64,000 bases of DNA from Parachlorella kessleri (GCA_001598975.1 BBXU01000818.1:1-64000); one strand, 5' to 3'; shown: positions 47,552 to 60,734, numbered from the stretch's first letter. Numbers and translations are program-made. Notes: generated by a model not told the origin, from the sequence alone.

Positions 47552-49112
47552 GCCATTGTGCCGCTGGAAGCCCTGCTTCGTGTAGAGCCTTATGACCCAC
47601 ATGCCACCTGCTGCCTGGCCGGATCCTTAAGCACGGCTGGCCAGGTAGACCGCGCTATGGAGGTGCTGGAGGTAGCTCTGACTCAGCTGGATGCCTTCCC
47701 CCGCGCCTCCAGCCTTCGCCATGTGACCGGGCTGGCAGACCTGTACGGGCGTGCCGAGCGCTGGGGCGATGTACTGAACCTGGCCAGATGGGCCGAGCTG
47801 CAGCCCCAGCTGCGCAGTGACGAGCACAGTGGCGGCGCGCGCACCCAGCAGTGTCCTCAGGAAGACCAGCAGGGTGCTGCGCTGATGGTGGAGGGTGGCC
47901 AGGGCGCAGCCGGCGACTCGCAGGTGCCGCTGGAGCTGCGGGTAGGTGTGAAGGACTCCTGTGTGATCTGACCTTTCCCTGCCTTGTCCAGGGATGCTGG
48001 GCACTATCTTGGGCACTTGGCCGTGGCTGTCACTGGGCAGTTTAGCTGTCGGCCACGGTTGTGTCTGCTGCATGTTGATCTGGGCTTCAGTCCAAGGATA
48101 GGGCTGTGCGCATTGATTTTTGCTCGCTGCTTCAGCAAGCTGCTGAGTTGCTGAGCTGACCAGTCCCCAGTTGTTGTGCAGGCTATAGCGGGCACAGCGC
48201 TTGCGCACCTTGGGGAACCCGAGCCTGCCTGGCAGCACCTGAGCAGCCTGCTGCAGCGGCCTGCAAAGCCTGAACATGCAGGGCTGTACCGCCGCGCTGC
48301 TGATGCCCTGGACAGCTGCGGCTGTCACAAGCAGGCCCGCAGGCTTTACAGGTGCGCTTGAGCGGCTGTCACAAAAGTTCGTAGGCTTGGTGATGTATCC
48401 CTTAAGGAGTGATGTATTTGACAAGGTAGGCTAACACAGCATGTTGATGAGGCCCAGCTGCAATGGTTTGCAGCAGTGGCGGCAAAGCATGGAACAGGAT
48501 GCGAACGTACAGGGCATGATGGGGAACCCTGTAGGCATAGGGAGAGTGCGGGTCAGCCAAGGTTGCAAAGTTGGTCGCCGGGGAGCCTTTTGACATCTTA
48601 ACATCTTGCTGTCCAAGCAGGTAGCCGCCTACCAGGTGTGCTGCAGTGTTATTATGGGTATCTGCGTTCTTTCTATTTTGGCTGGTCTGTGGGCACCGGT
48701 GTGCTAATCGTCGCTGGGGTACCTTCCTTTCCTGCTTTCTCTGTAGGGTGCTGACGAAGGAGCTGGGCGGCCTCACCACAGGGCTGGGCATGAGCAGGTG
48801 ATAGCCAGCAGGGGTGCACGTGGCAGAACCTGCACCCCTTGTTTCTTGAGATGGTGCGTATATGGCTATACGTCCAAAATGTGGGGTGGGTGATCCTGCA
48901 GCCGTTCTAGTGCTGCTGCTTTGGACAGTGATGGTCTGGCGGCGGTTGTCGGACATGAAGGGCCATCGCACTCTGAGGCGGGCTCGCAGGGAAGGATTAG
49001 CAAGCACCAACGCAAAAGGTCTGCGCTCAAGATGCTCCACCACTGCTCCTTGTTGCATATGCTTCCTTACAATGTGTTCCAAGTCCATAGTTCTTTCCAA
49101 GTTTCCCAATAG
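47552..49112 (+). CDS. TPR fragment resembling TFIIIC subunit TFC4/GTF3C3
   Basis: Exons 47,552-47,941, 48,182-48,351, 48,747-48,797 and 48,902-49,112 join in phase and end TAG, giving 273 residues. They encode TPR-like helices: LLRVEPYDPHAT, QVDRAMEVLEVALTQL, VTGLADLYGRAERWGDVL, and AGLYRRAADALDSCGCHKQA. The combination resembles the middle of TFC4/GTF3C3, a TPR subunit of the Pol III factor TFIIIC. It lacks the long N-terminal TPR block of that family. The first exon could begin further 5' (an ATG is in frame at 47,501) or continue from the upstream Treslin-like gene, because both edges are phase 0. It may therefore be a truncated gene, or the 3' part of a fusion with the neighbour. The C-terminal end is basic (ISKHQRKRSALK). 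Confidence 0.45.
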
Positions 49113-49806
49113 GAGCTTTGGACAAGTTTCTAGAGTGCAGCCAGCAAGCCAGATGCAAAACGTGCTGCACTTTACGATGTAGCTCAACCCTCGGTTACAA
49201 AAGATATCACGCACATCTGCACATCTCTGCACCAGACAGGGACAACTAGCCACTCTATCAACTCGTCGCGGTAGATGGCCCTCAGCGAGCATTCAGGCTG
49301 GCGCAGGCTCCATCTTTCCTTCCTCCTCAGCAGCATCCTTCTCCCCTGCATCCATCCAGAGAGTTAGGCTCAGCGAGGCAGCCGTGAAGCAGAGGGCAGG
49401 TATTAAACTACCTTCACTGCTTAATAACAGGCTAGCGTGCACAGTCACCCCACCGCCGACTCAACACCCTTTGACCGCATGCGGCACGGCACCTCCATTC
49501 CAGAAGGCAAGCGGCATGCCGCACTGCACATCCTGCTTGCATCACTATAAGCTACCCCTTCTACATCTGCAGTAGCTCTCAGCCACAGATAGCTCTGGGT
49601 CAAGAGCTGAGGCAAGTCGTTGAGGACAAGCTTCTAGTGGTTTCCTCACTTTGGGTTGGGGTGTCCTCCACCCCAGGGAAACACCGCAGCGCGTACTGTG
49701 ACTTGCCCACATGCGCTATCAGGCCGTCACTGCGCATCCGTTTCTGGGTTTGCCACTGCAAAGGAGTGTAGCAGACGGACTGGTTCAGTGAGTAGACGAT
49801 TTCAAC
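49113..49806. other. Intergenic between convergent genes
   Basis: 3' regions of the plus-strand TPR gene and the minus-strand ubinuclein gene. No exon or RNA gene seen. Confidence 0.5.
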
Positions 49807-52800
49807 CTAAGGCTGCGGCGATGCGCTTCTGCCTGTGTTGGCCGGCTTGAGGCAGTCCACGACAGCAGCACATGCGTGAAAGGGATTCGCACAGCAGGGC
49901 CTGCACTGTGCGTGCCTTACCTTGCCACTCTCCTCTGGGCCCACAAACCCCAGCTCTTTGGCCTTGTGCTGGGCGGCCGTGGGGCCCAGCCCCTGGCTCC
50001 CATGCAGCATGAGCACCTGCACAGGCTAATACACCGCCAGCTTCAGGCAACAACGATGCCATCTGATAAACACGTACAGGTGTATCATCAATCCCCTGCA
50101 AACAACCCTTTAGTCGCAGCGATCCCTTTATATGTAAAGCCAGAGCTACAACGCTGCTTTAGCAGCTTGGGTTCACAGCTCTTGCTGCCGTTCAAGCCCT
50201 CGCAAGGCCCACTGTGCATTAACATCAACCAGGGCTTGCACCAGAGACTCCACCCCCGGCTCACCCTGACTATGCGAGCGTCCCACTTGCGGCCAGTGCT
50301 GATAACCTTGGCAAGGAGCTCGCGGACTGCGTCTTCCTGCGCCCCTGCCTTTACAGCTGCCTGCAGCATGGTAACAAAATAGAGGGCGGGGTTGGGCACC
50401 GACCCGCACCGCTCACGTCAACCGGCACAGTAACATTGATGGCTGGAGGGCCAGTGCTGGACTGGGAACAACAAGCACATGGCTGATGCCACACAGTCTG
50501 CAGGCTCAGCTCCACAAAATACTTGCGACAACTGCAACCCGCTGCCTGTTGCATGCAGTATGCCTATCTTACGCTCATAGAAAATCACAAAACTGGTCGC
50601 ACCCACACCCCAGTGTTGAGAAACGTGCCTGCACCAGTTGTTCATCTGTCACACGAGGCCCTGGGGGAGGTGGGGGCGCAGGCAGTGGCCCAGCCGCAGG
50701 CAGGCTGCCGGAGCCCAGCTGCAGTGCCGCCTCCACCTGGGCACGGTCCAATGCTGGTGCCAGGTCCACAGCTGCGCCTTGGCTGCTCCTCACGCTTAGC
50801 TCATTCGCAGCAGGAGCGGCAGCAGCAGCGGGCAGGGCTGCTGGGCCAGGCACCAGGCCTTGCTGCAGCGGCTGTGCCGATGGCTGCACTGGCCTCGGGG
50901 GGACAACTGGCACGCTAACTATTCGCAGCGGCACATGCTCGAGCACGGCCTGTTGCCGGAGCTGCTGGGGTTTGGCTGCTGCCGCAGGCTGTACTGCCTT
51001 CCCACTGGCGGCAGCTTCCGCAGCTTTCTGCAATTATGTACGATAGCTATTACAACATAAACAAGATCAGGAGACATTACCCACACAGCTCAAAGGTCCA
51101 ACATGATACTGCTATACGCTACTGGCCGCAACATCCTTACTTCAAGCCACAAGGTCGTTCCGCATAAAGCAGGTGAAACCAGCATTTAGATCCCTTCGAA
51201 CACCACCAGGACATGCGATACTGACAGTTACTACTTGCACTGGGCCTACCTGACGGACCACGCTCAAGTTTGTGATCTGTCAAGCCGGCATGTACATCCA
51301 AGGCGAGGTGATCCTGCTGCCCACCTTGATGGCCATTTCCGCAAATAAGTGCGGGTCGTCACTGAACAAGTGCTGGCGGGCCATACCCTTGGGCTTCTTG
51401 GTAGGCCGGTCGCCAGCAGTGCTGTCTGCTTGAGCACCAGCTCTCCCTGGAGGCGGCGGGGCGGGGGCATCAGCTGCCGGCTTGGCTGCTGCTACTGCTG
51501 CTGCGGCGGCGGTGGCGCCTCGCTGAGCAGCGAGTGCAGCAACCCCGCCTGCTCCAGACCTAGCAGCGCCAGGTTCTGGCTCCTGCTGCTGCTGCTGCTG
51601 CCGCTGCCCTTCCTGCTTAACAGTGGGCGCCGCCCGTCGGGGCTGTTCTTCCTGCTGTTGCTGCAGCTGCTGCTGTTGCTGGGCTGGGGCATGTTGCTGC
51701 TGCCCACCTGCGGGCTGCTGTCGCGATTGCTGCCCCTGCTGCTGGGCTGGTGGCAGTTCCTGCGATTGCTGCTGCTGAAGCTTGGCCTCTAGGGCTTCTC
51801 TCCGCTTCTCAGCAACCTTCTTCTGCTCCTCGAATATCTGCACATGTCCATTGCAACCCGGTTGGGAACATAGCTGTAGCCGATGCACAGAATGCACAGC
51901 AGCCTGAGCCGGCATACAATTACTGGTGGGGTGAGGAGCAGCCCTGAACACGTCCATTTCGTGACGTTCAGGTTTAAATCCACTGCCCTGAATGGCCACA
52001 AATGTTGCTGCAGCCAATGTGGCTCTCTGGCAAACTGCTCCCCCACCTGCTGCACCCGCTGTGAATCCACAGCGCCAGGAGGCAGCTGGGCCACCACCTC
52101 CTGTATCACAGCTTTGCCCAACTCCGAGCCCAACTTCTTGTCCTGCACAAAACGAGAGTACACCGCCGTAGCTTGCCCCACCTTACACACGCCCCAAGCT
52201 TGCCGGACAGGCTGCCAAATGCCGCGCCAAAAGCACGCAGCAGGTGACAAGCACCCCTCGCAGGCAATGCGATGCAGAAGGCGACCGTGGTGTCACCGTG
52301 GCCATCGCGGGGCGCATAAGTTCAACCACCACAGCCAGAACAGGAGCATTGTCCTGCATTGCAGACGGTCACCTGCAGCCTTGCACTCATGAACTTGTAT
52401 ATATGCCTGCGAAGCTTTGGTGGGACTGCGCCAAGCTGGGGGCTAGGGCCCTCGCTGCTGCCAGCGCCACCATGAGCTGCGCCTCCTGCTCCTGCTGCTG
52501 CTTGCTGCCGCTGGGAGGCCAAGTTGGGAGAGGCTTGGAAGTCATCATCAGTGTTTGCCTCCCCTGGCGCTGCAGCCAGGTAGAGGGAGAACAACATCGT
52601 CGCCAGCGTTCCACGGGGCTGGCGTGAAGGGTTTCGAAATTGCCAGTGCGCTTGCCTGACCCCCAGCCTGCCAATGCCAGCAATCACCAGCGCAGTTCCA
52701 TCCCTCCCACGCCAGCTACGGCCAGGGCTTCAGCCGAGCATTGACAAAGTCCAGGCATACCTGGTGCAGCTGGCATTTCTTTGTAGTGTTCTTGGACGGC

Positions 52801-55800
52801 TTTCTTTAAGGCTGCCGATGCCGCTGTAGCAGATTTGACAGCACCACTCTCACTAGGCTGCATCATGGCATCTGGACACGCTATTGATCAAGGACACGCT
52901 ATTGATCAATTGAAGGTGTGTAGAGACCGTCAGCAGGATGACTCAAGCCTCTACAAATGAAGATAGGGAGATACTACTGTGGTTCATGGTGGTCGCTGCA
53001 GCAAGTTCAGCACGAGGAATACAATGCAGATGTCATGAGGGCTCCAGGTGCAAGTCTCAACTGGGTTCAGAGTCTCTGGAACTTGCCTTATTGAGGTGCA
53101 GCTTGAGGTTGACATCGGTTGTGAAAGGCTCCAGAAACTCCATGAGAACCCGGCAAATCTCCCTCTGTGCGCTGCTGTGGCGCTTCCTCTCCCTGCAGAA
53201 GAGGTTTTCAGGGAGGTGACCCCATGCAGTCCGTTAAATGATTCGCTACTTTCCAGAGCTCTTTTATCCAAAGAGGGCGATTTCAAAGAGGGCACCTGCA
53301 GACTACTCCCTAAAGCATCCAGTAAGGGTATCCTTCCTTCTATGTAACCACGAGTTGATAGGCTGACGAGAACCCAACCCCGCTCACACCACTCCACGGA
53401 CTCCAGCAAGGGCCCCGACATGCCACCTGTTGTTGTACCTTTGAAATAGGGGTGCCAGTTTGCGGACAGCCTGCAGCACTTGCGGGGGAAACTTCTTGCT
53501 GCGGCTGCTCTCCTCCGCCCCCGCCCCACCGCCCGTGCTGCCACCCTCGCCAGCGGATGACGCGGCTGGGGCCGGCCAGGTGCTGGCGGTCTCCCGGATG
53601 TGCTGGATAGCCTGAAGGATGTCTGGGGGTGGCACATAGGCCTCGCCTGCAAATCACCGCCATGACTATGAGCAGGCAGCAGTTACCTCTCCCCTAAGCA
53701 ACCAGGTACCCCTGTGCAGGAGAGCATTGCAATCTGGGAAGAAATATTCCGGCTATACTGCGTTTCAGTACAGAGTGCAGCCATGGAATTATGTGCTGCG
53801 CGTGCGTAGCAAGGGCTGCCAGGGCCATGCTTCACTGGCCTGCAGGCTTGGGCTTCTTTGTTGCAGAGGACGGAGGAGACAGCTTGGTAGGCCGTGGACC
53901 AGCTGTGGGACTAGCGGGTGCAGAGCCCGGCTTGGGCTTGGCAGCACCTGCAGCACAGCACAGCCGGCTTACACGCACAGGTATGCGGTTGGGTAGCTTG
54001 CCCAGCGCCACTGGCAACCCTACTCATCATTCCTCCTCCGTGGGCCGCTGCTTTTCGTCTATCATATTATCTGCCAGTCTAATATTTCCCCACCACCCTA
54101 CTGGCGCTCGCAACTCCTGTAGCTGGGGCCTGTTGCAGGGTTGAAACCATGCTTCACCAGGGCTAGCATTAAGCTGATAAATTTCTCTTTTGTCTGTAAA
54201 CAAGGTGTTAGGCAAACAGGCCACCCCAACCAGACCCACCTTGCACTGCTGCCAAGGCTAACTGTGCGATGCCCCCGGCGGCTGCATGAGGGGCTACTCC
54301 ACTGGCTGTTCCAGTCAGCCCCACCGGCTTGGCCTGCAAGCAGGGCTAATGAAGACCTGGACTTGCTAGTAGGCTCAGCGCGCAGCAAAGTGCGAAGGTC
54401 GCAATATGCCTAGCAGCCTCCTTGCCAATGCATGAGCAACACCATTTTCAGAGCGCCTGCGCCAGCTGCACTCCCAGCAGACCACAGCCACAACTTGTCA
54501 AACACTGCCGATTAGCATCCCTGCACAGCTGCCACCCAAGCGTATTGTGCGCTCCCTCAAAGCCATGGCATCCTGGCTCAGCTGCTATCACCCCAGGCCA
54601 CCAAACGTACCTTGGGCTTCTTCTTCCTGGGCTTCATGTCCTCATCGGCCTGCTGCCCCTCGCCCTCCCGAGCCTTCCGCTTCTTGCCTTCGCCCTTGCG
54701 CGCTACTGGCTTGCTGCCCTCCCCAGGCTGCATGTGCACATGCGACCACGGCTGCGGGCTGGGTCTTCTAGTACTTGCACACTCTTACACCACCTCACTC
54801 CATTCTGTGATAGCTTGCCCTACACATGAGCCCTGCCTGCATGCCTCCGTGGAAAAGTCCCATGGTCACCAGGCACAGAACTGGCAGCCCGACCCTAACC
54901 CCATACCCGGCCCTTGCCAGCAATGCATATCAGCCACCTTACCTTCAAAAACTCATCATCCTCTACAGAGGCATGCGCGACAGCGGTAGCATCGACCGCG
55001 CCCTGCTGCTGCTGCTGCCGCCGCTGCTTCTTGGCTGCTTTTTTCTCAGCTTTGCGCCTCGCACGCTCCTCCTCCCCCTCGGTCCCCTCGTCATCCGCGC
55101 CAGAGCCGTCCTCCTCCTGCGACTCCTCCACCTCCAGCTCCCCCTGTACCAGTCATGTACCACAGATGCCACCGCTTAATGAGGAAACTGCCAGCGGCAG
55201 GTACACTGTACAGCCTGGCACGGCCCGTCCCATTGCATGTATGGAGTCGCTATGGTTGGCTTGAGCATTTCAGCTGGGGTTCACCATGCACCTGCCAAGC
55301 TGCCAAGGGATGTTAGAAACTCACGTGGTTGGACACCGGCATATCAGTACCACGCGTGAATGGAAAGGAATCAAGTCCCCAGCAATCTAAGCCCACCTTG
55401 CTGATGAAGAAACCCTGGTGCTTCGTCTTCTGCCTTTTTGTGGTTATGTACGTCAGGATCTCTGCACAAGTCAATACACGCCCAATGTCTTTTGCGCTCG
55501 ATGCCTTCAGCGCTTTAAGCATGGCAAGGCAGTGATGGGAAATGATCTGCTGCATATGGTCAGCAATTTGGAAGTGCACGCATGTCAGCTAGGTCGCACC
55601 CACCAGTGCCACCCCGAGGAAGCAGCATGCGACCAATGCCATGAACGACTAGCCAACAAAATCAGGGAAAGGGCGGTACATAAAAACTAACTATTGGTAG
55701 ACAGCGCGCTGTCTAAAAGGTGCACCCCCAGTGCCCTATGGCAGCAGGTCCATCAGTACATGCCTTCATCATCGATGAAGTCGTCGTTGTAGTCGTAGTG

Positions 55801-57192
55801 GTCACCCCTTGTCGTGCCTTTCTTCACACCAGCAGGTTTGTCCCCCGCTCCGCTTTTCCCTCCGCCACCAACACCGCCCGCCTCTGCCTCTGCGCCCTCA
55901 CCACCTCGCTGCTCTTCCTTGTCGGTAGCTCCCTCAGTGTCAGTCCCATCCTGCGGGCATGCCTTGTTAGCTATTAACTTGCCATGTCGGAGGGCGGGCA
56001 GGACGCTCCGCAACGACTGCAATGTGATGCATGGACTGCTGAGCCACGATGTGCCTGGAGCTGTGCATGAACGTTCGACCAACTCCTCATTGTGTGGGAC
56101 TCGGGCCCAGGAATCTCAGCAACAATCCTCATGAGTACAAAGCCGGCTACCTGCCATGTGCAAAGTCAAGTACCTTGTCAGCGAGCAAAAGGGAGCAAGG
56201 TAGTATCAAACTCCCTCCCCGACTTCGGCTCACCGACTCGTCACCAGATGCCTCCGCTTCATCAGCATGTCCCTGCCTTTCAGTGCTGCTGTCCTCCTCA
56301 TCAGAGTCACCTCCGTTTGCCTGCAGGTAAGAGGTAAGCGCGGGAGGACCCCTCGGCCAACAAGCCGCACACAGTTGCCGGGACAGCCCTTGCTGCGATG
56401 AAACAAAGCAATACCTTGGCCGTCATCCGTGGTGGAAGCTGCCAAGCAATGGGGCAAGTTGGCTCACCTCAGCAAGCAACAGCAAAGTGCTGAGCACAAA
56501 CAAGCAGCCACAACACAGACTCAAGCCTGTCATGCAGCATTCAAGGCATGGCCCCCTGGCCGCCTTTCTCTGAAAGACTCACGCAGTATGCGCGCTCCAA
56601 GCGGGCAATGACCTTTGCCAAAGGGTTGGTTGCGAACTTGGAGCGCGGCTGGCCCTGCAGGGAGGAGAGGCAAGCTATTTAGTACCCAGGCGGGCTGCCT
56701 GAGGAGGCCAACAGGCACCTTCGCTGACCTTGTCACTTTCCCTAGCTAAAGGTCTGCAGAAAGGTATTTTCTGCGATTCCACTCACCAAAGTGGCTAGGG
56801 AAGGTGCGGTGGGCTGCCCGCCTGCCGCAGGCCCGTCAGGCACCTGCAGACTGGCTGCTGCCTTCCCGTGCTGCTGGGGTTTAATCCCTCGCTCCTTGAG
56901 AATCTGCAGACATTGACTATCGAGGTTGCAAAGGCTGCTCACCACCTTCAGGTAGCCGGTACAATAACGCACAAGCACTTGCCTTCTTCCAGTCCACCTC
57001 CTTCCCTTGGTACTCTTTCAAGTCAATCCATATCTTCCTGCCAGGTCCTAGCAGCTGGGGTGCCAGTTCTGCCTGCTGCTGCAAGTCGGTGATTTGCAGA
57101 GCAACCAGGGATGCAACCTCAGGCCCAGGCGGGGAGGCGGGCGCCTGTACTTGTTGCGGGACGATCCGTTTCCGGGGTGGTTTGGCAGTCAT
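49807..57192 (-). CDS. Ubinuclein/Hpc2, HIRA histone chaperone subunit
   Basis: Ubinuclein/Hpc2 binds HIRA for replication-independent H3.3 deposition. Exons: 56,983-57,192, 56,787-56,903, 56,583-56,654, 56,234-56,320, 55,760-55,950, 55,397-55,433, 54,943-55,143, 54,611-54,727, 54,240-54,333, 53,840-53,947, 53,439-53,646, 53,087-53,192, 52,761-52,857, 52,373-52,569, 52,047-52,142, 51,325-51,837, 50,635-51,027, 50,265-50,360, 49,921-50,016 and 49,807-49,845. All phases agree, giving 1024 residues. Order: N-terminal GRKIWIDLKEYQGKEVDWKK (like the WKK block of plant ubinucleins), NPLAKVIARLERAY, an acidic patch, the Hpc2-related domain YDYNDDFIDDEG then KHQGFFISKGELEVEE, basic Lys stretches, and a middle domain (KKFPPQVLQAVRKLA, REICRVLMEFLEPF). 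A Gln/Pro-rich tail ends the protein. Introns 1 and 12 are GC-AG; intron 10 (GCCAGT donor) is doubtful. If the exon ending 51,325 is not spliced, the protein stops at 51,280 (831 residues). Confidence 0.8.
52874..52909. repeat. Exact 18-bp tandem duplication in an intron
   Basis: The 18-base unit starting ggacacgctattg is repeated twice without change at 52,874-52,891 and 52,892-52,909, inside ubinuclein intron 12. It looks like a recent slip duplication. Confidence 0.9.
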
Positions 57193-57846
57193 GCTGCTAA
57201 CAAGGAAGGCAGGTGTACTTCAAGGCCTGTCTGCGTCTGCACCAGTCAAGAAGCGCTTGGAGCCATCATCTCTGATCACATGCCGTGCAACGCACTTATT
57301 TACGAAACTTGTAGTGTAAAAGCCAAGGTTACAAGGCGCTGTACGTTTCAAGTTCTTACTCACGGCCAGCGTGGCAACCCAAGGGGGTCATTAAGGGTAA
57401 AATCTTAGATCAATTCCCTTCCTTTTTGGTCGATCTAGGGGTGTCGCGAGCAACGTTAGCGATCGGGTAGGACCGCCACCGGTGCGAAAGATTATCAGAA
57501 GGTTGGAGTGCAGCTCGGGATGCCAGCAACATGTTAGACCCAAGGAGGACACCTCAGCCCCTATGGTGTTCTTGGGCAAGCACTGCACTGACAAAGCAGA
57601 GTTTGGTGAGTACCAACAAGTCTGTGAGGCCAAGGAAGTGTTGAAGGTGCAAAGGCTTGGTGTGGTACGGGGTGCCTTGCCATGCTAGCAGTGCCAGCTG
57701 CTTGGGTCGTTAGAGCCTCTGAGAACTTGTGAACCCTTCTTGCACAAGCCTTGCTGCTGCGGTGCACTGCAAAAAGCCTCACGCCCGCCGTTGTCTCTTT
57801 TTGCAAGGCTGGAACTGCCACCGTACACGGCCCACCTGACCCGAGC
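57193..57846. promoter_or_regulatory. Divergent promoter region, ubinuclein and F-box/LRR genes
   Basis: 654 bases lie between two divergent start codons, so both promoters must be here. The stretch near 57,390-57,470 (aagggtaaaatcttagatc...) is AT-richer than its surroundings. No defined element is recognised. Confidence 0.45.
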
Positions 57847-60016
57847 ATGCCCGTCACCACGGTTGCCAGCATCGGGGAGCGGAGTGGGCCTTACCTCACT
57901 GACTTGCCACTGGAAGTGGTGGAGCGCATTTGCCAGCAGCTTGCTTTGGAGGACAGGTATGACGGAATTGGTCAGTGCTTGCACGGCTAGGTCTGTTGAG
58001 CAGTACCACCACATTTCCATCCACCAAGCCGTATGCCCGTGTGCTCTGTGAACGTCTTCCTCGGCTAATGCAAATACCGTGCATAGTCTCTCTCACTGCA
58101 AGAGCTTTCGATGCCGTGCAACCCTACTCTACTGCCTGCAGGATGGCGTTGGCTTGCTGCTGCCGCCAGCTGTGGACGCACCCTAGCATGGCCAGCAGCC
58201 CAGCCTTCTGGGGCAACCTGCGCCTTGCGCCACGCCGGCTGAGCCACCCTGGCAGGCTGGTGGCCTTCTTGATTCGCCGGCGGGCCGGCCTACGGCGTGT
58301 GCGACTTGAGCTCGGTGGCAGCCGTGAGAGCTTGACAGGAGCGTTACTGGCTTTGGCAGGCAGTGCGGTGGTCTTCTTGGAGGTGTTTGCGCCACGGGCC
58401 CCCAGCAGCAGCATCCAAGTGGCCCTGCCGTTGCTGCAGTTCCTGCGGTGCCTCCGCAGCTTGGACTTGAGCAGCTGCCGGCTGCAGTCGCTGCCGGCCG
58501 GGGTGCTCCCAGGTCACCTGGTTGCGCTCAATATTTCGCGCAACCGCTCACTGGGGGTTGGGCAGCTGGCTAGCCTACCACTGCTAGCAAAGCTGACCGC
58601 CCTTACATGGCTGTCGCTCAGTGACTGTGGGCTGGAGGCACTGCCAAAACAGTTGGTGTGTATGGACAGCTTGACCTGGCTGGACATTTCCCACAATTAT
58701 CGGCTGGGTGAGGCAGCCTTGGAAAGCAGCTCGCCGAGGTTCCAGCCCCTACAGGGCCTGACGGCTCTCACCAGCCTCCACTGCAGAAGCAACGAGCTTG
58801 TCCGCCTGCCGGCATTATTTTCAGCATTGCGGGCACTGCTGCACCTTGACCTGAGCAGGAACCCACTGATGGGGGTGAACAGTGCCGAGCTGCACGCGGT
58901 GGTGCACCTCTCTCGCCTCCGCTCCCTCAGCTTGTCGGGCTGCCTGCTAGCAGCCCTGCCGCAGCAGCTGTCGGCTTTGCCCGCCCTTGCAGAACTTGAC
59001 CTGAGCGCAAACCCGCACCTCGGCGCTGCCACAGCTGGCAGCGAGCACTTGCTGGACCAGCTGCTCCAGCTTCCGACGCTGACACGCCTGGACATGAGCT
59101 CCTGCTCCCTGAGGGCCTTGCCACACCAGCTAGGTGGGCTGACCCTTCTTGCGGACCTAGGCCTCCGGGGCAATCATGGGCTAGGCGAGCAGGCAGGGGC
59201 GCTTGGGCAGCTACAGCTTGAGCCGCTGCGGCAGTTGAGCCGCCTCACCAGGCTGGATATGGGGTCCTGTTCCTTCAAGGAGGTCCCGCTGCAGCTGTCA
59301 GCCCTGGCTGGAAGCCTTGCAGACCTTCGCTTGCGGGGTAACGAGCTGCATGCTGTGGACAGCCTTCGCAGGCTGGCGGCCCTCACCTGCCTCACCAGGC
59401 TGGATGTCAGTGAGAGTTGCGGGCTCAAGGTCTGCCCACCCCGGCGCTCCCCCTTGCACCTGCTTCCAGTCCCTCGCCTGCCTATGAGCAACAGCTGGCT
59501 GGCAGCGAAGCAGGTCAAGCCGGTGCCATGCCACCACGTTATTGCAGCAAATTGAGCAGCCCAAGGGCCGCAGTGCTCTGGGCCTGTCAGTGAGGCATAG
59601 CAGGCGCAGCAGACATGCTGCTCCAGCGCACCAGTATGTATTTGCTGGTGACAGCGCCCGTGATGGTAATAATAGTGAGTCCAGCGCCACCACCAGCGTC
59701 TCTTATGGCAGCTCGTTTGATTGGCAGGTACGTCACCAGCACTGTAGGAGTCCTGTCTGCTGCCGCGTTGTCAACGGAGAGGTAGCATGCTGGTGGTATG
59801 GACTCATCAGGCCTTGTTTAGTTAGCTGTTCCTTGGCTGCAGGGGCTGGCTTTTGGTCACACAAGTGTTGCAAGCGCAGCCCCCAGGGCAAGCGAGGGCA
59901 CCTCCAGCACCCCCTATCTTTTGCCAGCCTCAGCAGGCAGGATTGCGGAAGCAATAGAGGCAAGTTGGGCGCTTGTCCCTTGGATGTGTTCTCCGTGCCT
60001 GCACAGCCAAACTTGA
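57847..60016 (+). CDS. F-box / leucine-rich-repeat protein
   Basis: Predicted substrate-recognition subunit of an SCF (SKP1-cullin-F-box) ubiquitin ligase. Exons 57,847-57,956, 58,142-59,429, 59,548-59,727 and 59,843-60,016 join in phase, giving 583 residues. The F-box is at residues ~17-65: LTDLPLEVVERICQQLALED, then ALACCCRQLW and FWGNLRL. About a dozen leucine-rich repeats follow in the large second exon, of the plant/bacterial-like type with motifs such as LTALTWLSLSDCGLEALP, LALLHLDLSRNP-like units and LTRLDMSSCSLRALP. A Ser-rich C-terminal tail follows. The end is uncertain: if exon 3 is read through instead of spliced, another frame stops at 60,051. The gene is head to head with ubinuclein. 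The target protein is unknown. Confidence 0.82.
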
Positions 60017-60522
60017 GTATTCCCGGGGATGATGCGCAGCAGGTTTACTAAACAGCAAGCTTTGACATGGCTGAGTGTTATTGCCTTTGACATAGAAGCA
60101 AGCAGCTATCTGCTTCTGCTGATTAGACTGATTAGGCGTAATAACCTCAAGATAGTGCTTGGTCATAACGCAGGGTGATTTTGTCTTTGGAGCCGAGGTG
60201 CAAGGAGGGAGGGGCTTGGCATTGCGGCGAAGGGCTGCAACCCGGAGAGGTTGACGTTTGCCTGCGAACCCTTATCATGGGCCGGCTGAAGAATGGTGTG
60301 GCATAGGCTCTGGAACTTTGGCATAAGTGATGGTATTGCGTAGACCGTCATGAGTTGCTACTAGGGTGCATGAGTCGAGTACTGCCCAGCCTGGGCACAT
60401 TGCTGGGCAACCAACATTCAATATACAGCAGCAGCAGCAGCTCGTATTGGAACACAAGGCATCTTGAATGTCTTGTCACGACCAGCCAAGGCACCAAGTG
60501 CTGACAACAAGCATATAGTAAA

Positions 60523-60691
60523 CTCTGCATTCATTCTGCATCCAGCCCTGTCAGGTACGTCCAGTCCAGTCCAGCCCAGCTCTACTCCCTGTTCACACTA
60601 CCTGCCACCCATGCTAATACTCTGCATCCCGTCCTGTACGTCCAGCTCAACTCTTACACCCTGTTCGCACTACCTGCCACCCATGCTAATA
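60523..60691. repeat. Two-copy tandem repeat (97 and 72 bases)
   Basis: Copy 1 (60,523-60,619) and copy 2 (60,620-60,691) both begin ctctgcat, share tacgtccag and end with an identical block actacctgccacccatgcta. Copy 1 has extra internal CCAGT and GCATTCATTCT units. Confidence 0.8.
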
Positions 60692-60734
60692 TAGCCCTCC
60701 GATCATGGCACCACTCGTCCAGGGAGATACCCCT

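Noticed and set aside
48402..49292. 296-codon minus-strand open frame
   Set aside because: It overlaps the phase-consistent TPR exons on the plus strand, has no recognisable motif, and its composition is not protein-like.
50486..51046. 186-codon plus-strand open frame
   Set aside because: Antisense to a Pro/Ala-rich minus-strand exon and without supporting signals.
52984..53652. 222-codon minus-strand open frame
   Set aside because: It is out of frame with two well-supported ubinuclein exons (53,439-53,646 and 53,087-53,192) and crosses their introns.
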